Positions 25,047 through 33,233 of a stretch of DNA of 64,000 nucleotides are shown one piece after another. Location of the stretch: the NCBI RefSeq assembly GCF_002797445.1, contig NZ_PGEP01000001.1:3286501-3350500 (forward strand), in the 5' to 3' direction. How positions within the stretch are numbered: position 1 is the first letter of the stretch; each line of letters starts with the position of its first letter. The DNA is from Acidovorax sp. 69 (GTDB lineage: Bacteria; Pseudomonadota; Gammaproteobacteria; Burkholderiales; Burkholderiaceae_C). The notes below the pieces were generated by a model. The model was not told the DNA's origin. It made no database searches and worked only from the letters and a program-made list of their open reading frames with translations. Position numbers and translations under genes: made by a program.

Positions 25047-26006
25047 ATGCGCCGCCTGTGCCCCACCATCTCTGAGCTGAACGCTTTTCACTCTGCGGCC
25101 AAGCACCAGGCCTTCACGATGGCGGCGCGCGAGCTGTGCGTGACGCAAAGCGCCATCAGCCGGCACATCGCGGCGCTGGAGGACTACCTGGGCCAGAAGC
25201 TGTTCATCCGCAAGGCCACGGGGCTGGAGCTGACCGAGGCGGGGGCCACTTACCTCAACGCCACACGCCCTGCGATGGCCGCGCTGGAGTCGGCCACAGC
25301 GCAGCTCATGTCATATGGAGGCGACGGCGGCTCGCTGAACCTGTCGGTGCCGCCCACGTTTGCAGCGCAGTGGCTGTTTCCGCGCCTGGGACACTTCAAG
25401 CGCACGCTGCCGCAGGTGTCGCTGAACTTTGTGCGCTACCAGCACGCGCACGACTTTGCAACGCCGCATGAGTTCGATGCTGCCATTCAATACGGCTATG
25501 GCAACTGGCCCAGCGCCAATGCGCGCTACCTGATTGGCAAAGAGACCAGCATTGTGTGCAGCCCGCAGTTGCGCGATGCCCTGCCCCTGCACACGCCGCA
25601 GGACCTGGTGCGCGCCACGCTGCTGCAGCACATCGAGGTGCCCCTGGCCTGGCACGACTGGATGGAAGCCAATGGCCTGGACACCAGTGCCAGCCGTTTC
25701 GGGCCGGGGTTCAACCTGTACTCGCTGATCATCCGTGCAGCACTGTCGGGCTTTGGCGTGGGCATTGTTCCCACCTGCCTGGTAGAGGATGAACTGGCGG
25801 CGGGCACCCTGATCGAGCCCTTGGCCCAGCGCTTTGAAAGCCCCTTGGGCTACTACTTGTGCGCACCCACCGCCCGCACCAATCTGTCGGTGTACCGGCT
25901 GGTGGCGGGGTGGTTGGAGCATTGCTGCAACCACGCCGACGGCGCCGCAGCACCTGCCGCAACGCCTTGCATCTTCTGCAGCCCACAGGCCTCAGCGGCC
26001 GGGTAA
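25047..26006 (+). CDS. LysR family regulator, GcvA-like
   Basis: A 319-residue regulator. The N-terminal helix-turn-helix reads LNAFHSAAKHQAFTMAARELCVTQSAISRHIAALEDYLGQKLF, typical of the GcvA/AmpR subgroup. The C-terminal effector domain contains YGNWPSANARYLIGKE. It is divergent from the amidohydrolase-Liv operon across about 215 bp and is therefore its likely regulator, probably responding to the transported compound. Its last 40 residues are Cys/Ala-rich and variable. Confidence 0.88.
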   Translation: MRRLCPTISELNAFHSAAKHQAFTMAARELCVTQSAISRHIAALEDYLGQKLFIRKATGLELTEAGATYLNATRPAMAALESATAQLMSYGGDGGSLNLSVPPTFAAQWLFPRLGHFKRTLPQVSLNFVRYQHAHDFATPHEFDAAIQYGYGNWPSANARYLIGKETSIVCSPQLRDALPLHTPQDLVRATLLQHIEVPLAWHDWMEANGLDTSASRFGPGFNLYSLIIRAALSGFGVGIVPTCLVEDELAAGTLIEPLAQRFESPLGYYLCAPTARTNLSVYRLVAGWLEHCCNHADGAAAPAATPCIFCSPQASAAG

Positions 26007-26068
26007 GTGGCAAACCGCGAAGGGTGCGCTACAGGCGCAACACCCTCGCCGATCGCGCCGCCGCCCGT

Positions 26069-27622
26069 TCAGGCAAACAGGCCCTTGTGCTGCTCGCGCA
26101 GCAGGTTCTTTTGCACCTTGCCCATGGTGTTGCGGGGCAGCTCGGGCACCACAAAACACTTCTTCGGAATCTTGAAGTTGGCGAGCTGCGACTTGAGTGA
26201 CGCCACGATGGCCTCAGGGTTGAGCTGCGCGCCCGGCTTGGCAATCACCACGGCCACGCCCACTTCGCCAAAGTCGGGGTGCGGCACGCCCACCAGGGCG
26301 CTTTCGGCCACGCCGGGCATGTCGTTGATGTAGCCCTCGATCTCTGCGGGGTAGACGTTGTAGCCGCCGCTGATGATGAGGTCCTTGCTGCGGCCAACGA
26401 TGCTCACGTAATCGCGCTCGTCCACCTTGCCCACATCACCGGTCTTGAACCAGCCGTCTTTGGTGAACTCTTCGGCCGTCTTCTCGGGCATGCGCCAGTA
26501 GCCCTTGAACACATTCGGGCCCTGGACCTGGATGTTGCCGATCTCGCCCACGGGCAGTGGCTTGTTGGCATCGTCCACCACGCGCAGGCCCACGCCAGGC
26601 AGCGGGAACCCCACCGTGGCGCCGCGGCGCTCGGTCTGGCCCTTGTGGCGCGCATCGGCCGCGTAGGGGTTGGACGTCAACATGATGGTCTCGCTCATGC
26701 CATAGCGCTCCAGAATGGTGTGGCCGGTGCGTTGCTGCCAGTCGGTGAATGTCTCGATCAGCAATGGCGCAGAGCCAGCGATGAACAGGCGCATGTTCTT
26801 TGTGGCCTCCTTGTTCAAGCCGGGCTCGGCCAGCAGGCGCACGTACAGCGTGGGCACACCCATGAAGACGGTGGCGCGAGGCATGGCCGCCAACACGGCC
26901 TTGGGGTCGAACCTGGCCATCCAGATCATCTTGCTGCCGTTGATGAGCGCACCATGGATGGCCACGAACAGGCCGTGCACATGAAAGATGGGCAGCGCGT
27001 GGATCAGCACATCACCCTTCTTCCAGCCCCAATACGCCTTGAGCACCTGCGCGTTGGACAGCATGTTGCCGTGCGTGAGCATCGCGCCCTTGCTGCGGCC
27101 CGTGGTGCCGCTGGTGTAGAGGATGGCGGCCAGATCATCGGCGGAGCGCTGCACAGGCGTGTGTGTGTCGCCGTGGTGCGCGGCACGGTCCAGCAGGCTA
27201 CCGGTGCGGTCTTCGCCCAGTGTGAACACATGCTGGGTGCCCAGCGTGAAGGCGATCTTGCTCACCCAACCGAAGTTGCCCGGCGTGCACACCACCACGG
27301 CGGGCTCGGCGTTGCCGATGAAGTATTCGATCTCAGCGCTCTGGTAGGCGGTGTTGAGCGGCAAAAACACAAAGCCGGCGCGCAACGTGGCCAGGTACAG
27401 CACCATCGCTTCGACCGATTTCTCAACCTGCACGGCCACACGGCTACCTTCAGGCAGCTTGAGCGACACCAGCAGGTTGGCCATGCGGGCGCTGGCACGC
27501 TCCAGGTCGCCCCAGGTGTAGAAAAGCGGCGTGCCGTCTGCGGCCGTGGTCTCTACGGCGGTGCTGTCGAGGTCAGACGGAAATGCGGCGCGCAGCGCGC
27601 TGAAAAGGTTGTGTTGGCTCAT
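26069..27622 (-). CDS. matB: Malonyl-CoA synthetase
   Basis: MatB activates malonate with ATP and CoA to malonyl-CoA. The 517-residue protein belongs to the acyl-adenylate enzymes: P-loop YTSGTTGRSKGAMLTHGN, the YGMSETIMLTSNPY adenine-site motif, and C-terminal GYNVYPAEIEGYINDMPGV and KCFVVPELPRNTMGKVQKNLLRE, where the lysine before V is the catalytic one. The start MSQHNLFSALRAAFP matches MatB proteins; the ATG is at 27620-27622. The malonyl-CoA decarboxylase gene in the same operon supports malonate as substrate. Confidence 0.9.
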   Translation of the reverse strand: MSQHNLFSALRAAFPSDLDSTAVETTAADGTPLFYTWGDLERASARMANLLVSLKLPEGSRVAVQVEKSVEAMVLYLATLRAGFVFLPLNTAYQSAEIEYFIGNAEPAVVVCTPGNFGWVSKIAFTLGTQHVFTLGEDRTGSLLDRAAHHGDTHTPVQRSADDLAAILYTSGTTGRSKGAMLTHGNMLSNAQVLKAYWGWKKGDVLIHALPIFHVHGLFVAIHGALINGSKMIWMARFDPKAVLAAMPRATVFMGVPTLYVRLLAEPGLNKEATKNMRLFIAGSAPLLIETFTDWQQRTGHTILERYGMSETIMLTSNPYAADARHKGQTERRGATVGFPLPGVGLRVVDDANKPLPVGEIGNIQVQGPNVFKGYWRMPEKTAEEFTKDGWFKTGDVGKVDERDYVSIVGRSKDLIISGGYNVYPAEIEGYINDMPGVAESALVGVPHPDFGEVGVAVVIAKPGAQLNPEAIVASLKSQLANFKIPKKCFVVPELPRNTMGKVQKNLLREQHKGLFA

Positions 27623-27708
27623 GGCTTGGGCTTTGCTTCTTTGGCAGGTTGCAGGTGGCAAGAATTCGATGGAGGCGGAGGTGGATGTTTTGGCAGGGGC
27701 GACGCTGC

Positions 27709-28524
27709 TCAAAAAACGGGCGTGCGTTTATCCAGAAACGCGGTGATGCCTTCGCGATGCTCCGCGCTGTGGGCGTATCCGTAAGGGTCAGGTGCGCCGT
27801 TCACTATGGTTTCGATAGCTGTTAGTGCTTGTATTTCTTGCGCTACAGGCACTTTGAGCGCTCGAAACGTCTGCTTGTTCATGCGGGCGGCCTGGGGGGC
27901 CAGTGCAGCAATCCGTTGGGCGCTGCCCGCCGCCTCGGTGGCCACCATGTCATCAGGTACCACGCGGCTCAAAAAACCACGCGCCAACATGTCGGGGGCG
28001 CTGAAGGTGGCGGCCTCCAGCAGCATCTGCCGGGCCGTGACATCGCCCACGGCGCCGGCCACCAGTTGGGCCTCGCGCGGGGCCATGGGAAAACCCAGCT
28101 TGGCAATCGGAGCGCCAAAACGGGCGCCACTGCCCGCAATGCGGATGTCGCAGCAACTGGCGATCTCAACCCCAGCCCCCATGCAGGCGCCGCTAATCTG
28201 GGCCACGATAGGAACGTCGCACATGAGCATGGCGTTCAGCCCGCCCCACACATCGTTCTCATGAAAATCGCGCAGGGCTGCGGCGTCAAAACGAAAGCCG
28301 GGGTATTCAGAAATATCCCCGCCCGCACAAAAAGCCCCGCCCTCGCCCACGATGAGCACGCAGCGCACATCGCTGCTGCGCTGGATACCGTCAAACACCG
28401 CACGCAACTGCCGCCACATGGGTCGCGACATGGCGTTCAGCCGCCCAGGATGGCGCAGGGTGACATGCACCACACCGCCCTCACTCACATCCATCAACAC
28501 TTCACCAGACATCTTGGTATCCAT
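27709..28524 (-). CDS. Enoyl-CoA hydratase/isomerase family protein in the malonate cluster
   Basis: A 271-residue crotonase-fold protein. The oxyanion-hole segments are seen in LIVGEGGAFCAGGDISEYPGF and ISGACMGAGVEIASCCDIRI. The usual catalytic glutamate of hydratases is not obvious in PIAKLGFPMAPREA, so the reaction cannot be named. The ATG is at 28522-28524; MSGEVL four codons later is an alternative. Residues about 224-239 (VPVAQEIQALTAIET) are encoded by a copy of the dispersed palindromic repeat (27810-27855), inserted in frame before the conserved YGYAHSAEHREGITAFLDKRTPVF end. It lies between the Bug binding protein gene and matB. Confidence 0.82.
   Translation of the reverse strand: MDTKMSGEVLMDVSEGGVVHVTLRHPGRLNAMSRPMWRQLRAVFDGIQRSSDVRCVLIVGEGGAFCAGGDISEYPGFRFDAAALRDFHENDVWGGLNAMLMCDVPIVAQISGACMGAGVEIASCCDIRIAGSGARFGAPIAKLGFPMAPREAQLVAGAVGDVTARQMLLEAATFSAPDMLARGFLSRVVPDDMVATEAAGSAQRIAALAPQAARMNKQTFRALKVPVAQEIQALTAIETIVNGAPDPYGYAHSAEHREGITAFLDKRTPVF
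27810..27855. repeat. Dispersed palindromic repeat, copy 2, inside a coding region
   Basis: TTCGATAGCTGTTAGTGCTTG and TTGCGCTACAGGCACTTT match the arms of the intergenic copies (for example 49749-49795), but here the copy lies inside the enoyl-CoA hydratase gene and keeps its reading frame. Confidence 0.65.
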
Positions 28525-28611
28525 CCCGTCATGAATCGCCCAGGGCCTGAAAGGCCCGCGCAGCGCTGTGGCGCGTGCCACCGTGGAACCGGCTCTGCCG
28601 GGCCACGGGTC

Positions 28612-28650
28612 GCGTCCCCCTTGGGGGATGGCGCGCAGCGCCACAGGGGG
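28612..28650 (-). other. GC-rich stem-loop after the Bug binding protein gene
   Basis: CCCCCT/GGGGG blocks surround a GGCGCGCAGCGCC core directly after the binding protein stop codon. This type of element is common between genes in this bacterial family, from memory. It may stabilise or end the upstream transcript; no T-run follows. Confidence 0.45.
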
Positions 28651-29640
28651 TTAATCGAGCTTCGCCCCCGAAGCCTTGACCACCGCCGCCCAGCGCTTGA
28701 CCTCGCTGCTGACGAAAGCGCCAAACTGCGGCTGGGTCATGCCGCCATAGTCCGCACCGTTGTTGGCCCACACTGCCTTGAGTTCCTCGGCCGTGCCCAG
28801 ACGCTTGATCTCGTCTACGATGCGCGCCTGCACATCGGCCGGCGTGCCTTTGGGCGCCCACAGGCCGTACCAGGTGGTCACGGTGTAGTCGGGCAGGCCC
28901 ACCTCTGCGGCGCACGGCACATCGGGGAAGGCCGGGTTGCGCTTGGCGCCCGACACCATGAGCGCCTTGATACGGCCACTCTTGATGTGATTGGCTGACG
29001 AGCCCAGGCCGTCGAACATCATGTCCACATTGCCACCAATCAGATCCTGCAGCGCAGGGCCTGCGCCACGGTAGGGAATGTGGGTGATGAAAGTGCCCGT
29101 CTGCTGCTTGAACAACTCGCCCGCCAGGTGGTGCGAGGTGCCCGCTCCGGCCGAGCCATAGTTGAGCTTGGCCGGGTTGCGTTTGACGAAGTCCAGGAAC
29201 TGCTTGAAGTTGGTGGACGGCGTCTTGGGGTTGACCACCACCACCTGGGGCACGTTGGCCAGCAAGGCCAGGGGGATGAAATCCTTCTCGATGTCGTAGT
29301 CGAGCTTGGGGTACATCGACGGTGCAATGGCATGGTGCACTGCGCCCATGAACAGTGTGTAGCCGTCGGGCGCTGCCTTGGCCGCAATGCTGGCCCCGAG
29401 TGTGCCGCCGGCCCCGCCCCGGTTGTCGATCACCAGCGTCTTGCCAGTGCTCTTGGAAAACTGCGCGGCCAGCGGCCGGGCAAACGCATCGGTGCCGCCA
29501 CCGGCAGGGAACGGCACCACCACCGTCACGGGCTTGGTGGGCCAGTTGCTGTCGGCCCAGCTGCTGCCGCTGGCCAGGCCCAGGCCTGCAGCCGCCGCGC
29601 CGAGCAGCACATCCCGGCGTTGGATTCGCGATTCAGTCAT
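28651..29640 (-). CDS. Tripartite tricarboxylate-type (Bug) periplasmic binding protein
   Basis: A 329-residue exported protein of the Bug/TctC family. The signal contains QRRDVLLGAAAAGLGLASG with a twin-arginine motif. The mature part begins NWPTKPVTVVVPFPAGGGTDAFAR, the family hallmark. Later GGAGGTLGA and GYTLFMGAVHHAIAPSMYPKL line the ligand site. No TctA/TctB membrane genes lie nearby, so it is an orphan binding protein, which is common in this group. Its place between malonyl-CoA decarboxylase and the hydratase suggests a carboxylate ligand, possibly malonate. Confidence 0.88.
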   Translation of the reverse strand: MTESRIQRRDVLLGAAAAGLGLASGSSWADSNWPTKPVTVVVPFPAGGGTDAFARPLAAQFSKSTGKTLVIDNRGGAGGTLGASIAAKAAPDGYTLFMGAVHHAIAPSMYPKLDYDIEKDFIPLALLANVPQVVVVNPKTPSTNFKQFLDFVKRNPAKLNYGSAGAGTSHHLAGELFKQQTGTFITHIPYRGAGPALQDLIGGNVDMMFDGLGSSANHIKSGRIKALMVSGAKRNPAFPDVPCAAEVGLPDYTVTTWYGLWAPKGTPADVQARIVDEIKRLGTAEELKAVWANNGADYGGMTQPQFGAFVSSEVKRWAAVVKASGAKLD

Positions 29641-29704
29641 TCCTTGTCTCCTGTCGTTGTAAAAATAATGTGCAGCCTGCCCAGCAATGCGCCGGGTGCT
29701 ACCG

Positions 29705-31192
29705 TCAGTCGCGGCAAAGGCTTTCGATGTCCCCCGACACTGGCACCTTGCCCTGCGCGAGCAAGCTGCGATGCTTGTCGATGCGCTTGATGTCGTACAG
29801 GTAATTCACCATCAGTCCGTACGATTGTTTCAAACCCTTGGACGAGGGGTCGCCCGCCCAGTTGAGGCGCTCTACCCGTGCGCCGTTGCCCAAGTGGAAG
29901 CGGGCCACAGGATCCACCGGCTTGCCCTCTTGCAGTTCACGGCCCAGATAGTATGCGGCGCATTCAAGCAGCATCTGCCGAACGGGCGACTTGGTGTCCA
30001 GCTCCAGCGCCTTGTCGATGGCGCCCAACAGGTGCGTTGCCTGCGGTGGCTCAAAACCCACCGCACGGCCCAACTCGGCGCGGCGCTTGTCGTCCAGGCG
30101 TTCCAGCATGGCGCCCGCGTGTTTGCCCAGCCAGGAGCGAAAACCCGGGATGGGCGACAGCGTGGCAAAGGTGCGCAGGCGCGGAAACTCGGCGGTGAGT
30201 GTTTCCACCACATGCTTGATGAGCGAATCCCCAAAACTCACGCCCCGCAGCCCTGTCTGCGTGTTGCTGATGGAGTAGAAGATGGCCGTGGTGGCCTTGC
30301 CCAGATCGGCAGGCGCAGCGGCCTCATCCAGCAGCGGAGTGATGCTGGCCGATATCTTGTCCACCAACGCCACCTCCACAAAAATCAGCGGCTCATTGGG
30401 CAGGCGAGGATGAAAAAACCCGTAGCAACGCCGGTCGCTGTCGAGGCGGTTTTTGAGGTCCGCCCAGCTGCGGATGTCATGCACGGCCTCGTACTTGATG
30501 AGCTTTTCGATCAACGAGGCGGGCGAGTCCCACGACAGGCGGCGCAGCTCCAGAAAAGCCACGTCAAACCAGGTTGAGAACAGGTGCTCCAGCTCGGCAT
30601 CCAGCGCCAGCAGGCGCTTGTCGGCCTTGAGCAAGGGCAACAATTCTGCGCGCATGTCCACCAAAAAGCGCATTCCTTCCGGGAACACCGAAAACCGCTG
30701 CAGCAACCGCGTGCGCGGCGACACCAGCGCGCGGCGCAGGCTGATCTCGGCCTGGCCTTCTTCTGCCGTGCCTGCAGCCGCCTCGTAGCGTTGGCGGGCC
30801 GACTTGAAGCGGGTGGCGTCGGGGGCAAACTGCTCGCACATCAACAGCCACATATCGCGCCGCTCTTCGGCCTCAGCCTTGGCGTACCACTCGGCCACCG
30901 CCTGGGCGCGGCGCCCCCCCTCCAGCTCGCTGACCTGCGGTGCCACCACCTCTTGCAGATCTGCCAGCAAACGGCGCAATGCGCGGGGCGACAGCGACTC
31001 CTGCCCGCGCCGCAGCGTGGCCTGCAATCGCTCATGGGTGGAGCGCGGCACAGCCACCTTGGCCACCACATCGGTGACGGATTTATCGAGGCTTGCCTTG
31101 GCCGACTTGTCTCCGGCCTTGTCGGCGGAAGGTGCAGCGGTGCGCAGCCGCGAGACACTGCGGGTGATCCATTCAGGGGTGTTGTTCATCAT
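29705..31192 (-). CDS. Malonyl-CoA decarboxylase
   Basis: Converts malonyl-CoA to acetyl-CoA and CO2 (MatA/MLYCD type). The 495-residue product contains HPRLPNEPLIFVEVALVDKIS, SISNTQTGLRGVSFGDSLIKHVV and FATLSPIPGFRSWLGKHAG, the conserved C-terminal catalytic-domain motifs, preceded by a helical domain. The ATG at 31190-31192 overlaps the stop of the GntR gene (31189-31191), with a second ATG directly after it. With matB it gives a full path from malonate to acetyl-CoA. The C-terminal part VPVSGDIESLCRD lacks an obvious peroxisomal-type signal, as expected for a bacterium. Confidence 0.93.
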   Translation of the reverse strand: MMNNTPEWITRSVSRLRTAAPSADKAGDKSAKASLDKSVTDVVAKVAVPRSTHERLQATLRRGQESLSPRALRRLLADLQEVVAPQVSELEGGRRAQAVAEWYAKAEAEERRDMWLLMCEQFAPDATRFKSARQRYEAAAGTAEEGQAEISLRRALVSPRTRLLQRFSVFPEGMRFLVDMRAELLPLLKADKRLLALDAELEHLFSTWFDVAFLELRRLSWDSPASLIEKLIKYEAVHDIRSWADLKNRLDSDRRCYGFFHPRLPNEPLIFVEVALVDKISASITPLLDEAAAPADLGKATTAIFYSISNTQTGLRGVSFGDSLIKHVVETLTAEFPRLRTFATLSPIPGFRSWLGKHAGAMLERLDDKRRAELGRAVGFEPPQATHLLGAIDKALELDTKSPVRQMLLECAAYYLGRELQEGKPVDPVARFHLGNGARVERLNWAGDPSSKGLKQSYGLMVNYLYDIKRIDKHRSLLAQGKVPVSGDIESLCRD

Positions 31193-31857
31193 GGTGTCAA
31201 CCTCGATTGCTGATTGCGGGCTACGTCGCGCAGCGCATCGCGCTGGCGCAACAAATGGGTGCGCATGGCCTCTTCGGCGGCATCGCAATCGCGCGCCTTG
31301 AGCGCCGCGAAGACGGCCAGATGCTCTGCCAGGCTTTGCTGCAGGCGGCCCGGCGCGTGCAGCGTCTGCTGCCGCGCCAGCCGCAGAATTTTGCGCAGAT
31401 CACCAATCACTTGCGCCAGCCAGCGGTTGTCCGCCAGGGTGATGAAGGCCTCATGGATGGCGTAGTTGGCCTCGTAGTAGTCGGTGATGCGCCCGTCCGA
31501 GGCGCATTGTTCAAGCCGCTCGTGCAACGACTCCAGCGCCGCCACATCGGCAGCACCCGCCTTGCGTGTGGCCTCATGGGCAGCACGGCCTTCGAGCAGG
31601 GCGATCACCGGAAAGAGGTCATCCAGATCGCTCTCGGTGATCTGGGCGACAAAACAGCCGCGGCGCGGTTCGTGGCGCAAAAGACCTTCGGCCACCAACA
31701 CCTTGAGAGCCTCTCGCAGCGGTGTGCGCGAGATCGACAGCCGTTCGCACAGGGCGGCCTCGTCCAGAAAGCTGCCGGGCAACAAGGCCCCGGCAAAGAT
31801 CTGCTCGCGCAGCCGCGAGGCGACTTCATCGTGCAGTGAATTCGGGACAGAACGCAT
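31189..31857 (-). CDS. GntR family regulator (FCD domain) of the malonate operon
   Basis: A 222-residue regulator. The N-terminal winged helix reads EVASRLREQIFAGALLPGSFLDEAALCERLSISRTPLREALKVL, and the C-terminal helical FCD domain contains the metal/ligand histidines in YEANYAIHEAFI and LAEHLAVF. The ATG at 31855-31857 is chosen because a GGAG lies 11 nt upstream; a TTG 13 codons earlier is an alternative. It is the first gene of the operon and overlaps the malonyl-CoA decarboxylase gene, as MatR does in rhizobial mat operons. Malonate or malonyl-CoA is the likely effector by inference. Confidence 0.88.
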   Translation of the reverse strand: MRSVPNSLHDEVASRLREQIFAGALLPGSFLDEAALCERLSISRTPLREALKVLVAEGLLRHEPRRGCFVAQITESDLDDLFPVIALLEGRAAHEATRKAGAADVAALESLHERLEQCASDGRITDYYEANYAIHEAFITLADNRWLAQVIGDLRKILRLARQQTLHAPGRLQQSLAEHLAVFAALKARDCDAAEEAMRTHLLRQRDALRDVARNQQSRLTP

Positions 31858-32004
31858 GTGATACGAGACTCCAGGGTCAACACCTTCAACACTCAAAACA
31901 CCCGCGAGGCATCGGCGGACAGCCGTAACGGGGCGACAGGGTGCCAGCAGACTGCCTGCAACACACCTTCATCAGCTGGCAATGGGTGCGATTGCCTCAC
32001 CATG

Positions 32005-32030
32005 TTTGTAATTTCTCATAATTACGCAAA
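32005..32030. promoter_or_regulatory. Candidate GntR operator or promoter element
   Basis: The AT-rich TTTGTAATT and AATTACGCAAA form an imperfect inverted repeat about 150 bp before the GntR start. It is the only dyad of this kind in the 31858-32200 gap, which otherwise holds the terminator of the next LysR gene and no gene. Confidence 0.35.
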
Positions 32031-32068
32031 ATAACAAGATGAAAACCCTGATTTCAGGGCTTTGGTTA

Positions 32069-32114
32069 CACAAAAGTCGGGGGGTGCTGCGGCAGAGCAA
32101 CGCCGCACAGCACC
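32069..32114 (-). terminator. Probable terminator of the LysR gene at 32201
   Basis: On the minus strand GGTGCTGTGCGGC pairs with GCCGCAGCACC around an 8-nt loop and is followed by CCCCGACTTTTGTGT. The T-run is short, so termination may be partial. Confidence 0.5.
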
Positions 32115-32200
32115 AAGGCGGTGTTGTTGGCTCTTTTTGACCGGCGTATCACGCGGGGTGCGTGACGCTGCTCGCCCCTGCCTGGCGTGATCGCAACGCC

Positions 32201-33118
32201 TCACGCGACGCCTGCAAATCCTTCCACCAAGTGGTCGATCCACACACGCAGCTTGGCAGGCAAAAACCGGTTGGGCGGGTACAACACCCAGGCCGTGCCC
32301 GCGTACGAGGTTTTGTGCTCCCAGTCGGGCAGCACAGGCACCAGATCGCCACGCTCCAGGGCAGAGCGCGCGGTAAAGCCGGGCAGGCTGGCAATGCCCA
32401 GATCGCTCAAAGCCGCCTCCAGCCGCACCTCGCTGTGGTTGGCCACATAGCGCCCACGCACGGCCACCGTGGCGACCTCGCCTGCTCGCTCAAAGCGCCA
32501 ATGCCGGTCACGCTCGTCTTCCCCAAGGTAAATGCAGGCATGCCGCTCCAGCTCGCGCGGGTGCTGCGGATGGCCCTGCTCGGCCAGGTACCGGGGGCTG
32601 GCACAGACCCGGTGCTGCAAGGTAGCCAGTGGCCGCCCCGCCAGGCCCGGCGGCGGGGTATCGGTCACGCACAAGGCCAGGTCAATGGATTCTTCGAACA
32701 GATCCACGGTGCGGTCAGTGATGAGAAGTTGCACGTCCACCTCGGGGTATTGCCGCAGAAACGGCAGCACCAGGGGGTGCACCAGCTGGCGCCCCACGGC
32801 CTTGGGCATGCTCATGCGCACGAGGCCCGAGGGCGCGGCCGAATGCGTGTCGCTCAGCGCCCACACCTCACGCGCAGCCGCCACCATGGCCTGGCAGCGG
32901 CTGTAGGCGGCAGCACCGGCATCGGTGAGCTTGAGCTTTCGGGTGGTGCGCTCCAGCAGGCGCACGCGCAGCACAGCTTCCAGTCGGGCCACTTGCCGAC
33001 TCACGGCCGAGGGCGTAACACCCAGTTGCCGGGCCGCTTTTGAAAAACTACCGGAATCCACCACGCGCGCAAAAGCGGCCATGTCGGGCAGGCTGTCCAG
33101 GGGCTTATTAGTGCTCAT
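32201..33118 (-). CDS. LysR family regulator
   Basis: A 305-residue LysR protein. The helix-turn-helix is MAAFARVVDSGSFSKAARQLGVTPSAVSRQVARLEAVLRVRLLERTTRKL. The effector domain ends with YPPNRFLPAKLRVWIDHLVE, typical of the large DhcR/AaeR-like group. The start is the ATG at 33116-33118; a TTG three codons earlier is not needed. It is divergent from an EamA transporter gene, with an inverted repeat between them, so it probably controls that transporter and itself. The effector is unknown. Confidence 0.88.
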   Translation of the reverse strand: MSTNKPLDSLPDMAAFARVVDSGSFSKAARQLGVTPSAVSRQVARLEAVLRVRLLERTTRKLKLTDAGAAAYSRCQAMVAAAREVWALSDTHSAAPSGLVRMSMPKAVGRQLVHPLVLPFLRQYPEVDVQLLITDRTVDLFEESIDLALCVTDTPPPGLAGRPLATLQHRVCASPRYLAEQGHPQHPRELERHACIYLGEDERDRHWRFERAGEVATVAVRGRYVANHSEVRLEAALSDLGIASLPGFTARSALERGDLVPVLPDWEHKTSYAGTAWVLYPPNRFLPAKLRVWIDHLVEGFAGVA

Positions 33119-33146
33119 GAGGAACAAATTCTGTTCTTGAATAGTG

Positions 33147-33176
33147 ATTATCTCTATTGATACGCAAATAGATAAT
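33147..33176. promoter_or_regulatory. Inverted repeat, likely LysR operator
   Basis: ATTATCT (33147-33153) and AGATAAT (33170-33176) form a perfect 7-bp dyad with a 16-bp spacer containing further ATT/AAT symmetry. It sits 29 bp before the LysR start and 58 bp before the transporter start. Confidence 0.6.
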
Positions 33177-33233
33177 TACCAAGACCCACAGATCGCTCGA
33201 CACGCCCTACCCCAACCCGCCCCAACCTGACCC

